DNA from: Paenibacillus sophorae
GTDB taxonomy: Bacteria; Bacillota; Bacilli; Paenibacillales; Paenibacillaceae
Direction: 5' to 3'
DNA length: 64,000 nucleotides
Assembly: GCF_018966525.1 (NCBI RefSeq)
Contig: NZ_CP076607.1
Coordinates: forward strand, 2,728,001-2,792,000
Position numbers and translations under genes: made by a program. Numbering within the stretch: position 1 is the stretch's first letter; each line of letters starts with the position of its first letter. Positions 1 through 8,344 of this stretch are shown one piece after another. Below the pieces are notes generated by a model that worked only from the letters and a program-made list of their open reading frames with translations, did not search any database and was not told the DNA's origin.

Positions 1-2
1 TT

Positions 3-968
3 AAAAAAGTTCTGATTTGCCACCATCCTCCGCACGAGGTACATGTGAAAGAGGAGAGGAAGTATTACGATCATGTGATCCTGAACACCATCTGGGAGAC
101 GACACAGATCCCGAACCGCTGGAAGCCGCACATGAATAAATTTGATGCGGTCTTTGTGCCCACGCTCCAGAACAAAGAAGCTCTCCGAAAGAGCGGCGTT
201 AAGGTTCCCATCTTCATCGTGCCCCATGGCGTGAATACGAAGGAATACCGTCCGGGCAATCCCAAGCTGAACCTGCCGGAGCATAAAAGGAGATTCGTCT
301 TTGTATCCGTCTTTGGCTTCCAGCACCGCAAGAATCCGGAAGGGCTACTCCGGGCGTACTGGGAGGAGTTCTCCGCCAGTGATTCCGTGCTGCTTGTGAT
401 TAAGACGAACGGCTATGACTCTCATGAGACTGAGGCGTGGATTAAGAACAGAATCAGCCAGTACAAGAAAAAGCTGGGTCTTAACAAAAGCACCGCTCCC
501 GTCAAGATCATCGGCAGGCAGCTCACACCCGGACAACTTAGAGGGATATATACGCTCGGGGATGCTTTTGTTCTGCCAACGAGAGGGGAAGGCGTGGGTA
601 TGCCGTTTCTTGAAGCAATGGCCAGCGGCATTCCGGTTATTGCAACGGGCTGGGGAGGCCATATGGATTTTTTGAACAGCCGAAATTCTTTCCTGGTGAA
701 ATATAAGCTGCGGAACCCGGCAGTCAGCATGCGAAGCAGACATGCGATATCCCGCAAATTTCACCACCTTTTCGCGCAGCAGGGACAGCGCTGGGCGGAG
801 CCGGAGCTCCAAAGCCTCAGAAAGCAGATGAGGACCGCATACGAGAATCCTGGTCTTTGCAAAATGAAAGGCCGGCAGGGGCGTCAGGATACGCTCAAGA
901 TTTCCTGGGATCGGGGGGGCAGATTGATGAAGCAGGCGATCGAACAGGTAATCAGAGTGAAGAAATAG
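3..968 (+). CDS. family 4 glycosyltransferase (5' truncated by window)
   Basis: Transfers a sugar from an activated donor to a cell-surface glycan or similar acceptor; the acceptor cannot be read from sequence. The reading frame is open to the left edge (codons from base 3 continue into the GTG at 45), so the gene starts outside the window and GTG 45 is not a convincing start. The visible part is the GT-B C-terminal half: a strand with the FGFQHRKNPEGLLRAY segment, then the nucleotide-sugar site with EGVGMPFLEAMASG (the E-x7-E pattern of GT4) and a GGHMDFL loop. The C-terminal tail after VKYKL is basic and less conserved-looking. A hairpin terminator follows directly. Family assignment is firm, substrate unknown. 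Confidence 0.85.
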   Translation, partial: KKVLICHHPPHEVHVKEERKYYDHVILNTIWETTQIPNRWKPHMNKFDAVFVPTLQNKEALRKSGVKVPIFIVPHGVNTKEYRPGNPKLNLPEHKRRFVFVSVFGFQHRKNPEGLLRAYWEEFSASDSVLLVIKTNGYDSHETEAWIKNRISQYKKKLGLNKSTAPVKIIGRQLTPGQLRGIYTLGDAFVLPTRGEGVGMPFLEAMASGIPVIATGWGGHMDFLNSRNSFLVKYKLRNPAVSMRSRHAISRKFHHLFAQQGQRWAEPELQSLRKQMRTAYENPGLCKMKGRQGRQDTLKISWDRGGRLMKQAIEQVIRVKK

Positions 969-979
969 GGGTACGACGA

Positions 980-1021
980 AGCCGTCTGAACACTTTCGGG
1001 TGCCCGGCGGCTTTAAGTTTT
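980..1021 (+). terminator. rho-independent terminator, copy 1 of a repeated hairpin
   Basis: AGCCGTCTG pairs imperfectly with CCCGGCGGCT around a CACTTTCGGGTG loop and is followed by a T-rich stretch. Nearly the same sequence recurs at 2071-2107 after the next gene. Confidence 0.7.
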
Positions 1022-1088
1022 GACCGTTCCCTATGGTATACTGGAGTTTGCAATAGCAAATTTAAGATCAAAGAAAGCGAGGGAACCC

Positions 1089-2057
1089 ATGAACTACAGA
1101 ACGCTTGGAAGAACGGGACTGAAAGTATCGGAAATCGGTTTTGGAGCCTGGGGGATCGGTAAAACCTCATGGATTGGCGCGGATGATCAAGAATCGCTCA
1201 AAGCGCTGAACCGGTCCATTGAGCTGGGATTGAATATTATTGATACCGCGCAAGGATATGGAGACGGGCACAGTGAGAAGCTGGTTGGACAAGTTGTCCG
1301 GGAGCATGCCGGGAACATTTATGTAGCGACCAAGATCCCGCCCATTAACAGACAGTGGCCCGCCCGCAGCGGTATACCGGTAGAAGAGACGTTCACTAAG
1401 GAGCATGTGATTTCCTGTACGGAGCAGAGCTTGCGGAATTTGGGTCTTGAGGCGATTGATGTTCAGCAGTTCCATGTCTGGTCGGATGAGTGGATCGGTA
1501 AAGGGGACTGGCTGGAAGGTGTACAGAAGCTGAAGGAACAGGGGAAAATCCGGTTTTTTGGCGTTTCTATCAATGACTATCAGCCAAGCAATGCGATTAA
1601 GCTTATTGAAAGCGGTCTCGTTGACACCGTGCAGGTCATCTACAATATTTTTGAACAGAGTCCGGAGGATGTGCTGCTGCCTGCTTGTGAGAAGCATGAT
1701 ATCGGGGTGATCGTCCGGGTTGCGCTGGATGAAGGCGGATTAACAGGAAAAATCACGCCGGAAACGATCTTCGATAAAGGCGATTTCCGCAATCATTATT
1801 TCAAGAATGACCGTAAGCGGGAGGTCTTCGAGCGGGTGCAGCAAATTGCTGCCGACTTGAATATCTCTGTGGACGGCATGGCGGAAACGGCACTGCGCTA
1901 TGTGCTTAGCAGCCCTGCAGTTTCGACGGTTATTCCGGGGATGCGCTCCGTTGCCAATGTGGAACGCAATATGAAGGTGGGAGATGGATTGGGGCTTCCT
2001 GAGGACCAGCTTGCCAAGTTGAAGGTGCACCGCTGGGTTCGCAATTTTTATAACTGA
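1089..2057 (+). CDS. aldo/keto reductase
   Basis: NAD(P)H-dependent reductase of aldehydes or ketones, or a sugar dehydrogenase; cytosolic, 322 residues, normal for the family. The AKR tetrad is visible: Asp52 and Tyr57 in NIIDTAQGYGDG, Lys82 in VATKIPP, His129 in QQFHVW. The frame extends upstream, but I start at ATG 1089 because MNYRTLGRTGLKVSEIGFG is the canonical AKR beginning and GCGAGGG lies just before it. An extended -10 (TGGTATACT, 1034-1042) upstream suggests its own promoter. It stands alone between two copies of the same terminator hairpin. Substrate unknown. Confidence 0.9.
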   Translation: MNYRTLGRTGLKVSEIGFGAWGIGKTSWIGADDQESLKALNRSIELGLNIIDTAQGYGDGHSEKLVGQVVREHAGNIYVATKIPPINRQWPARSGIPVEETFTKEHVISCTEQSLRNLGLEAIDVQQFHVWSDEWIGKGDWLEGVQKLKEQGKIRFFGVSINDYQPSNAIKLIESGLVDTVQVIYNIFEQSPEDVLLPACEKHDIGVIVRVALDEGGLTGKITPETIFDKGDFRNHYFKNDRKREVFERVQQIAADLNISVDGMAETALRYVLSSPAVSTVIPGMRSVANVERNMKVGDGLGLPEDQLAKLKVHRWVRNFYN

Positions 2058-2070
2058 CTCGGTACGAAGA

Positions 2071-2107
2071 AGCCGCTGAACACTTTTGGGTGCCCAGCGG
2101 CTTTTTT
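2071..2107 (+). terminator. rho-independent terminator, copy 2 of the repeated hairpin
   Basis: Perfect 8-bp stem AGCCGCTG/CAGCGGCT with a CACTTTTGGGTG apical part and a run of six T. Ends the aldo/keto reductase transcript. Confidence 0.88.
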
Positions 2108-2144
2108 AAATTTCTTTCGCATTATCCGGATTTAAGTTAAACTG

Positions 2145-2162
2145 ATTGAAACTGGTTTCAAT
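2145..2162. promoter_or_regulatory. LacI-family operator upstream of lacI-type gene
   Basis: ATTGAAACTGGTTTCAAT is an inverted repeat with one central mismatch and resembles the TGAAA-N4-TTTCA class of LacI/CcpA operators. It ends 27 bases before the regulator start, so autoregulation or CcpA control is likely (inference). Confidence 0.6.
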
Positions 2163-2188
2163 ATTTGCTGCGAGAGGTGGACAAACGG

Positions 2189-3181
2189 ATGACAACCATC
2201 ATTGATGTGGCGCGCCTGGCGGGAGTCTCGAAGACGACTGTATCCCGGGTGATCAACAACTATCCCCATATTTCACCGGATAAAAAAAATCAGGTGCTCA
2301 AGGCAATGGAGCAGCTTGGGTTTACGCCGAACCCTTCAGCCAGAAGATTGAGAGGCCAGCTTGCGACAACTATCGCGGTGGTCGTTCCGAAAATTGTGAA
2401 TCCGTTCTTTTCCTACTTGGTGGATGCCATTGAGCAGGTCGGTTACCGGAACGGCTATCAGACCCTGATTTGCCAGACGAATGAGGATAAAGAGAAAGAG
2501 CTATCTTATTTAAATCTGCTGAAGACCAAACAAGCAGACGGAATTATTATGACATCCATCGAGAATGATTGGGCGGAGATTGAACCTTATACCGAGTTTG
2601 GCCCCATTGTGCTGTGCAACGAATATATCAACAAGACGGATGTTCCGATGATTCGGGTGGATCAATATCAAGGCACCTACATCGCCGTCAAGCATTTGAT
2701 CGAAAGAGGGCACCGTAAGATTGCTTATTGCACGGGCGGATTATTCACGGATTTCGGAAAGGACAAGGACCGGAACCAAGGCTATCAAAAAGCGCTGGAA
2801 GAAGCCGGCATCCAGGTGAATCCAAGCTGGATTCTGGTTGATAAGCATACGATTGAGGACGGTAAACAAGTGATGCAGCTCCTTATGGAAATGAAGGACC
2901 GTCCGACCGCCGTGTTTGCCGGGAGCGATGAAATTGCCGGAGGGCTGATGATGGCCGCGAAAAAAGCCGGCTTGCGCATTCCGGATGATTTGGCAATCAT
3001 CGGCTTTGACGATCAACCGATCGCGGAGGTGCTGGACCCGGGACTTACAACCATTCGGCAGCCCATTGCACAAATGGGGAAGAAGGCCGGAGAGATTCTG
3101 CTGGCGATGCTGAATGAGTCTTGCCCGAACCCGGCGGTTTATGAGCTTCCGGTTGAGCTGATTGTCCGGGAATCCACCTAG
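2189..3181 (+). CDS. LacI-family transcriptional regulator of the alpha-glucoside operon
   Basis: DNA-binding repressor responding to a sugar. The N-terminal helix-turn-helix is TIIDVARLAGVSKTTVSRVI and is followed by the hinge helix region PNPSARRLRG, then a periplasmic-binding-protein-like effector domain ending IGFDDQPIAEVLDPGLTTIRQP, typical of LacI members. 330 residues. ATG 2189 is chosen because GAGAGGTGG sits 8 bases upstream; the extra upstream codons from TTG 2165 are not needed. Downstream lie three matching operators and the transporter/glucosidase operon, so it most likely represses that operon until an alpha-glucoside is present (inference from context). Confidence 0.92.
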   Translation: MTTIIDVARLAGVSKTTVSRVINNYPHISPDKKNQVLKAMEQLGFTPNPSARRLRGQLATTIAVVVPKIVNPFFSYLVDAIEQVGYRNGYQTLICQTNEDKEKELSYLNLLKTKQADGIIMTSIENDWAEIEPYTEFGPIVLCNEYINKTDVPMIRVDQYQGTYIAVKHLIERGHRKIAYCTGGLFTDFGKDKDRNQGYQKALEEAGIQVNPSWILVDKHTIEDGKQVMQLLMEMKDRPTAVFAGSDEIAGGLMMAAKKAGLRIPDDLAIIGFDDQPIAEVLDPGLTTIRQPIAQMGKKAGEILLAMLNESCPNPAVYELPVELIVREST

Positions 3182-3217
3182 CATGTGGGAACGAAACTTC
3201 CGGCGGCTCTTGTGCAT

Positions 3218-3237
3218 TTTTGGGAACGTTACCAAAA
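3218..3237. promoter_or_regulatory. LacI-type operator O1
   Basis: TTTTGGGAACGTTACCAAAA, an inverted repeat centred on AACGTT. One of three similar sites between the regulator and the binding-protein gene. Confidence 0.6.
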
Positions 3238-3329
3238 AAAGCAATCGATTATTGTCGATCTAACGCCCTGAAATTGCCATGTATTCGCTATATTGAATAT
3301 AATTCTAGCAGCAACTTAAAAAAAAGGTA

Positions 3330-3346
3330 TTGTAACCGTTACCAAA
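3330..3346. promoter_or_regulatory. LacI-type operator O2
   Basis: TTGTAACCGTTACCAAA, same core as O1 (CGTTACCAA right half) and a near-palindrome GTAACCGTTAC. Confidence 0.6.
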
Positions 3347-3408
3347 GAGTGATACATTATATCCATAATCACTTCAGATGACTGAGATGCGAGATATTAT
3401 CTAAAATG

Positions 3409-3425
3409 TTGGTATCGTTCCCAAA
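3409..3425. promoter_or_regulatory. LacI-type operator O3
   Basis: TTGGTATCGTTCCCAAA; the closest site to the binding-protein start. Across the three sites a consensus TTGGNANCGTTNCCAA can be drawn. Confidence 0.6.
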
Positions 3426-3482
3426 CATTCTGCGGTGATTGTGCACCAGGTTGAAGTTAATTAATTAATGGAGGGGTTTCTT

Positions 3483-4775
3483 TTGAAAAAGACATTGGCC
3501 TTGTTTCTCGTTCTTTTACTGGTGGCATCTTTGACCGCTTGCGGCGGGTCGGGGAATTCAGACAACACGGCGGCGGAATCAAATGGCGGCAAAGTCAACA
3601 TTGTTATTGTGAACGGCAAAGGTGAAATCGCTTCCCAATGGGAGCAGGCGGCAAAAGATTTCATGGCGGCAAACCCGGACATTACGGTTGAAGCGGTCTC
3701 CGGAGCGGTTGGGGAAACGGTCAATCTGCTGGATAAACTGACGGCTTCCGGCAAAACGGTTACGCTGGCAATGATGTCTCCCGATTCCATTGTTAACAAA
3801 TACAAAGACTTCGGCATCGATCTTTCCGGGGAGAAGTGGAATCAGGATACGGTTTATGGCGTTAAAGATGCCAATGGCAAAGTCGCCGGTTTCCCGTTCT
3901 CCATTGAAGGCTTCGGGCTGGTATACAACAAGAGTGTCGTGGAAAAAGCGGTAGGCGGCACCTTCGATCCTTATTCCATCAATACCCGTGACAAATTGAA
4001 AGCGCTTCTGGACAAAATCCAGGCCTCCGGCGTGAAATATCCGGTCGCTTATCAAACGGAGAACTGGTCGGTTGCGAACCATTACAGCACGCAGTTTCTG
4101 AACCAGGCGGAGGACCCGAATACGATTGTGGAACAATTGAAAGCCGGCACATTTGATTTGGCAAGCAACGCCGTATGGAACGGCTACTACGATACAATGG
4201 ATCTGCTTGTCTCTAAGACATACAACAAATACGGCGAACGCCCGCTGGGCAAGTACTATGACGACGCGCACCTGAGTGTGGGCAAAGGCGAATCCGCCAT
4301 TCTGTTCAATGGAAACTGGGCGTTTGATTCACTGAAGGCCGTCTCCGGCGAATCCTTCGGATTCATTCCCGTTCCGGTCGACAACAATCCGGACAATCCG
4401 CTCAACAACAAAATTGCTGCAGGCCCAACCAATATTCTGGTGATCAACAAGGCGGCTACAACGGCTCAGCAGGAAGCGGCCAAGAAATTTCTGGACTGGC
4501 TTGTCTATGATCAAAAAGGCCAAGATTTTCTCGTCAATCAAGCCCAAGTCATTTCCGCTTTCAAGAACAACCCGAACAAAGTGACGAATCCGCTCGGCGT
4601 AGCGATTGCGGAAGCGGTTCAGGCGGGCAAAACGCTGCCGTTCAGCTCCAACTATGTAAAAGTTGAAGATTGGGGCAACATCCTTGCGCCGGATATTCAA
4701 AAATATATTGCACAGAAAGAATCCCGCGCCGATCTGGCCAAAGCAATCGAAACCTACTACAAAAACCAGCAATAA
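3483..4775 (+). CDS. sugar ABC transporter substrate-binding lipoprotein
   Basis: Extracellular sugar receptor (family 1 solute-binding protein) for the adjacent permeases. A lipoprotein signal is seen: KK, a hydrophobic LALFLVLLLVAS core and the lipobox LTAC. 430 residues, usual size. An in-frame ATG lies at 3468, but GGAGGGG at 3470-3476 is the ribosome site of TTG 3483, so TTG is the better start. First gene of the operon binding protein - two permeases - GH13 glucosidase; the neighbouring glucosidase suggests an alpha-glucoside such as an isomalto- or maltooligosaccharide as ligand. No ATPase is encoded here, so a shared MsmK/MsmX-type ATPase elsewhere is expected. Confidence 0.9.
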   Translation: MKKTLALFLVLLLVASLTACGGSGNSDNTAAESNGGKVNIVIVNGKGEIASQWEQAAKDFMAANPDITVEAVSGAVGETVNLLDKLTASGKTVTLAMMSPDSIVNKYKDFGIDLSGEKWNQDTVYGVKDANGKVAGFPFSIEGFGLVYNKSVVEKAVGGTFDPYSINTRDKLKALLDKIQASGVKYPVAYQTENWSVANHYSTQFLNQAEDPNTIVEQLKAGTFDLASNAVWNGYYDTMDLLVSKTYNKYGERPLGKYYDDAHLSVGKGESAILFNGNWAFDSLKAVSGESFGFIPVPVDNNPDNPLNNKIAAGPTNILVINKAATTAQQEAAKKFLDWLVYDQKGQDFLVNQAQVISAFKNNPNKVTNPLGVAIAEAVQAGKTLPFSSNYVKVEDWGNILAPDIQKYIAQKESRADLAKAIETYYKNQQ

Positions 4776-4796
4776 TCGATTAATCACTATGAAACA

Positions 4797-4826
4797 GAAA
4801 AGGGCGGGGCAGTCCCGTTCTTTTCC
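4797..4826 (+). terminator. intra-operon stem-loop after the binding-protein gene
   Basis: AAGGGCGGG pairs with CCCGTTCTT (with G-U pairs) around GCAGT, followed by TTTTCC. Such leaky hairpins often let the binding protein be made in excess over the permeases. Confidence 0.55.
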
Positions 4827-4859
4827 TCTACTTCAAGCACATAGGGGTGAACCAAAGCT

Positions 4860-5744
4860 ATGATAACGGAAAAAAGCCGGCTGAAGTCGCTCGGCAACCA
4901 GTTGTTTTTTACCGGTCCCACGATTATTTTCTTCGCCATAGCGGTACTTATTCCATTTGCCTATGGCCTGTATCTTACGCTGACAGATATGACCTCTCCG
5001 GTTAATCCGATCAAGTTCTCAGGCTTCGGCAACTATAAAACCGCATTTACGGATACCGCATTCTGGGAATCCATGTGGCTGACGGTCGAGTTCGTTATCG
5101 CGACGGTCATCATCATTAATATACTTGGCTTTATTCTGGCATTCCTGGTCACTTCCGGGGTAAAAATGCAAAATTTCTTTCGGACCGCGCTGTTCACTCC
5201 AAATCTGATCGGCGGATTGATCCTCGGCTACATCTGGCAGTTCATCTTCGTGCAGACGCTTCCTTCCATCGGAGACAAGCTCGGCATCGAATGGCTGCGG
5301 CTGGGCTGGCTGGGGGATGAGCATCTGGCTTTCTGGGCCATCGTGATTGTAACGATCTGGCAATCGGCGGGCTATATGATGATTATCTTTGTCGCAGGAC
5401 TGGTCAATGTCCCCAAAGACGTCATGGAGGCGGCCACAATCGACGGGGCGAACGCATGGCAGCGCTTAAGAAATGTTATCCTCCCGCTGATGGTTCCATC
5501 CTTTGTCGTTACGGTTTTTTTGACCTTGAAAAATGCCTTTATGGTTTATGATGTGAACTACTCCCTGACCGCGGGCGGGCCATACGGCAGTACGACTATG
5601 GTATCCATGCATGTCGTCCAAAAGGCATTTACTGAAAACATCTATGGCGTAGGCCAGGCCGAGGCGATTGTGCTGTTCATCATTGTGGCGGTCGTTACAG
5701 GGCTGCAAGTTTATTTCAGTAAGAGAATGGAGGTTGCTGCATAA
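4860..5744 (+). CDS. sugar ABC transporter permease (MalF/UgpA type)
   Basis: First of two membrane subunits that form the sugar channel. 294 residues with about six hydrophobic segments, beginning with LFFTGPTIIFFAIAVLIPFAYGLYLTLTDM. The cytoplasmic EAA loop that contacts the ATPase is EAATIDGANAWQRLRNVILPLMVP (about residues 189-212). AGGGGTGA lies 10 bases before the ATG. The next permease starts on the last base of this stop codon (TAATG), so they are translationally coupled. Confidence 0.9.
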   Translation: MITEKSRLKSLGNQLFFTGPTIIFFAIAVLIPFAYGLYLTLTDMTSPVNPIKFSGFGNYKTAFTDTAFWESMWLTVEFVIATVIIINILGFILAFLVTSGVKMQNFFRTALFTPNLIGGLILGYIWQFIFVQTLPSIGDKLGIEWLRLGWLGDEHLAFWAIVIVTIWQSAGYMMIIFVAGLVNVPKDVMEAATIDGANAWQRLRNVILPLMVPSFVVTVFLTLKNAFMVYDVNYSLTAGGPYGSTTMVSMHVVQKAFTENIYGVGQAEAIVLFIIVAVVTGLQVYFSKRMEVAA

Positions 5745-6580
5745 TGGAAGCCAGAAAAAGAGCCGCCTCAGTCCTTACTTATATTTTATTGGTCGTATCT
5801 TTTGCCGTCTTTGTCTTTCCGTTCTTCCTCATGGTCGTCAACTCGTTCAAGAATAATGGAGAGATACTCGAAAGTCCCTTTTCCCTGCCAACCAGCCTGA
5901 ATTTCGGGCATTTTGCCGAAGTCGTCGATAAGATGAATTTCTTTGTATCGTTCAGAAACACGGTTGTGATTACCTTTCTTAGCGTTCTGTTCATCGGCAT
6001 ACTCGCGGCAATGACCGCTTATTACATGGTAAGACGTCCGACCAAATTCAATAACGGGCTCTTTGCTCTGATGGTTGCTTCGATGATTATTCCTTTTCAA
6101 TCCATCATGATCCCGCTGATTTATATTTACGGAGCCAAGCTTCACTGGATCGACGCGGCGCCGATTCCGCTGCTGATTATCCTCTATATCGGGTTCGGCA
6201 GCGCACTCTCGATATTCATGTATCACGGATTTGTGAAGTCGATACCTTATGAGCTCGAAGAAGCTTCGCTGCTGGATGGCTGCACGCGGGCGCAGACTTT
6301 TTTCAAAATTGTGCTGCCCATGCTCGCTCCAACCTCGGTGACGATCGCCATTCTGAACGTGCTCTGGATCTGGAACGACTACTTGCTGCCGTCCCTTGTG
6401 CTTACGAAAGACCAGGACTTCACCATGCCGATCAAAATGAAAGTCTTTAACGGAACGTATATGAACAACTGGGAACTGCTGATTCCCGCGCTGCTGCTCA
6501 CCATCCTGCCTATCCTCGTCGCTTACCTGTTCGGGCAGCGTTATATTATCCGGGGCGTCAGCCAGGGTGCCATTAAATAA
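5744..6580 (+). CDS. sugar ABC transporter permease (MalG type)
   Basis: Second membrane subunit, 278 residues, about six membrane segments. The EAA loop is EEASLLDGCTRAQTFFKIVLPMLAP. The C-terminus YLFGQRYIIRGVSQGAIK is typical of MalG-like permeases. It overlaps the previous gene by one base and is followed after 44 bases by the glucosidase, so uptake and hydrolysis are co-expressed. Confidence 0.9.
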   Translation: MEARKRAASVLTYILLVVSFAVFVFPFFLMVVNSFKNNGEILESPFSLPTSLNFGHFAEVVDKMNFFVSFRNTVVITFLSVLFIGILAAMTAYYMVRRPTKFNNGLFALMVASMIIPFQSIMIPLIYIYGAKLHWIDAAPIPLLIILYIGFGSALSIFMYHGFVKSIPYELEEASLLDGCTRAQTFFKIVLPMLAPTSVTIAILNVLWIWNDYLLPSLVLTKDQDFTMPIKMKVFNGTYMNNWELLIPALLLTILPILVAYLFGQRYIIRGVSQGAIK

Positions 6581-6624
6581 GAGACATTAGAAAATTCTTC
6601 GGGAGCTGGAGGAAGAGTGGAGAT

Positions 6625-8295
6625 ATGGAGACTAGAGACCGCAATTGGTGGAAGGAAAGTGTCGTTTATCAGATTTATCCCCGGAGCTTTCAGGATTCGG
6701 GTGGAGACGGAATCGGGGATCTGCGCGGAATCATTAACCGGCTCGGCTACTTGAGCGATCTGGGCATCGACGTGATTTGGGTGTGTCCGGTATATGATTC
6801 GCCAAATGATGATAATGGTTACGATATTCGGGATTTCTATAAAATGCAGGCTGAATATGGAACAATGGAAGATATGCTGGAGCTGATCGCCAAAGCGGAA
6901 GCCCGCGGCATCCGCATTATCATGGACCTGGTAGCGAACCACACCTCGGATGAACATGCCTGGTTCGTGGAATCCCGCAGCTCCAAAGACAATCCGAAAA
7001 GGGACTGGTATATATGGAAGCCGGGATCGGGCGGGGAAGAACCGACCAACTGGGAATCGAATTTCGGGGGTTCGGCCTGGGAGTATGACGAGAATACGCA
7101 GGAATATTATCTGCACTGTTTTTCCAGAAAGCAGCCGGATCTGAACTGGGAGAATCCCGAGGTTCGCCGGAATATTTTCTCCATGATGGAATGGTGGATC
7201 GACAAGGGGATTGCCGGATTCCGCATCGACGCGATCACCTTTATTAAAAAGGATCAGCGGTTCCCACAGCTTAATACAGAAGAGGGCCGCCGTTATGCTC
7301 CGCTTGCTGAAGCATGCCTGAATCAACCCGGCATTCTGGATTTTCTGCACGAAATGAAACGGGAGGTGCTGGAGCCGCGCAATGTGATGACCGTTGCGGA
7401 GGCGCCCGGCGTTCCGATTGAGCAGATTCATGATTATGTGGATGAGCAGAGCGGTGTTTTTAATATGATTTTTCAATTTGATCATGTCGATTTGGATGTC
7501 AAGCCGATGGCTAAAGGAATCTATCATTCCTGGAATCTGACCGACTTCAAGCATGCGCTGTCCAAATGGCAGACGGAGACGGCTGATAGAGGATGGATGG
7601 CGCTCTTCCTGGAGAATCACGACCATGTCCGGTCGGTTTCCAAATTCGGCAGCGACGGGCGTTACCGCGAGGAATCGGCTAAAATGCTGGCCGCCTACTA
7701 TTTTCTGATGCGGGGCACTCCTTTTATCTATCAGGGGCAGGAGATCGGCATGACTAATCATTATTTTGCTTCAATAGAGGAGTACCGGGATATTGAAAGC
7801 ATCAATTTTCACGCTTACGAAACGGCCTTGGGTAGGCCCGAGGGTGACATCCTGAAACATCTGGCGAAAAGGAGCCGGGATCAGGGGCGTACGCCGATGC
7901 AGTGGAGTCCGGAGCCGATGGCCGGATTTACGTCCGGGGAGCCGTGGCTGCGGGTGAATCCGAATTATACGTCGATCAATGTGGAGCAGTCGCTGCATGA
8001 CGGGAATTCGATCCTGCATTTCTACCGGAAGCTGATCAGGCTGCGCCGCGAGAATAAAGCGCTGATTTACGGCGATTACCGGGAGATTTATAAGAATTCC
8101 GAGGAGCTTGGCGGCTATGTCCGGACTTTGGGCAGCGAGCAGTGGACGATATTATGCAATTTTACGGACCGGAATGTTGCGATTCCTGCGCCGCTTGCGG
8201 GCTCTGTCATGCTGTCCAATCTGAATGATCATGATGCTGGCGTCATGAAACCGTATGAGACGGTAATATGTAGAGCGGAATACGAAGCGGGTTAA
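6625..8295 (+). CDS. GH13 alpha-glucosidase, probably oligo-1,6-glucosidase
   Basis: Cytoplasmic retaining alpha-glucosidase that would cleave the imported oligosaccharide to glucose. 556 residues, the usual size of the oligo-1,6-glucosidase/MalL group. Visible motifs: region I DLVANHT (101-107), nucleophile Asp202 in GFRIDAI, acid/base Glu259 in MTVAEAPG, transition-state Asp333 in LENHDHVRS, and the QPDLNWENP signature (170-178) frequent in oligo-1,6-glucosidases. GGAGG precedes the ATG. Last gene of the LacI-controlled operon; a strong terminator follows. Exact linkage preference (1,6 versus 1,4 or trehalose-phosphate-like) cannot be settled by eye. Confidence 0.92.
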   Translation: METRDRNWWKESVVYQIYPRSFQDSGGDGIGDLRGIINRLGYLSDLGIDVIWVCPVYDSPNDDNGYDIRDFYKMQAEYGTMEDMLELIAKAEARGIRIIMDLVANHTSDEHAWFVESRSSKDNPKRDWYIWKPGSGGEEPTNWESNFGGSAWEYDENTQEYYLHCFSRKQPDLNWENPEVRRNIFSMMEWWIDKGIAGFRIDAITFIKKDQRFPQLNTEEGRRYAPLAEACLNQPGILDFLHEMKREVLEPRNVMTVAEAPGVPIEQIHDYVDEQSGVFNMIFQFDHVDLDVKPMAKGIYHSWNLTDFKHALSKWQTETADRGWMALFLENHDHVRSVSKFGSDGRYREESAKMLAAYYFLMRGTPFIYQGQEIGMTNHYFASIEEYRDIESINFHAYETALGRPEGDILKHLAKRSRDQGRTPMQWSPEPMAGFTSGEPWLRVNPNYTSINVEQSLHDGNSILHFYRKLIRLRRENKALIYGDYREIYKNSEELGGYVRTLGSEQWTILCNFTDRNVAIPAPLAGSVMLSNLNDHDAGVMKPYETVICRAEYEAG

Positions 8296-8302
8296 AAAAG
8301 AA

Positions 8303-8341
8303 TCGCCCAGATCCTTTTTCAAAAGGGAGGGCGACTTTTTT
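8303..8341 (+). terminator. rho-independent terminator of the alpha-glucoside operon
   Basis: TCGCCC (8303-8308) pairs with GGGCGA (8329-8334), with an inner CCTTTT/AAAAGG stem, followed by seven T. It may also act in reverse for the converging Rieske gene. Confidence 0.88.
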
Positions 8342-8344
8342 TGC

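Noticed and set aside
6541..7761. 406-codon open frame on the minus strand
   Set aside because: It lies entirely opposite the GH13 glucosidase, whose motifs are complete, and has no ribosome site; a codon-bias shadow.
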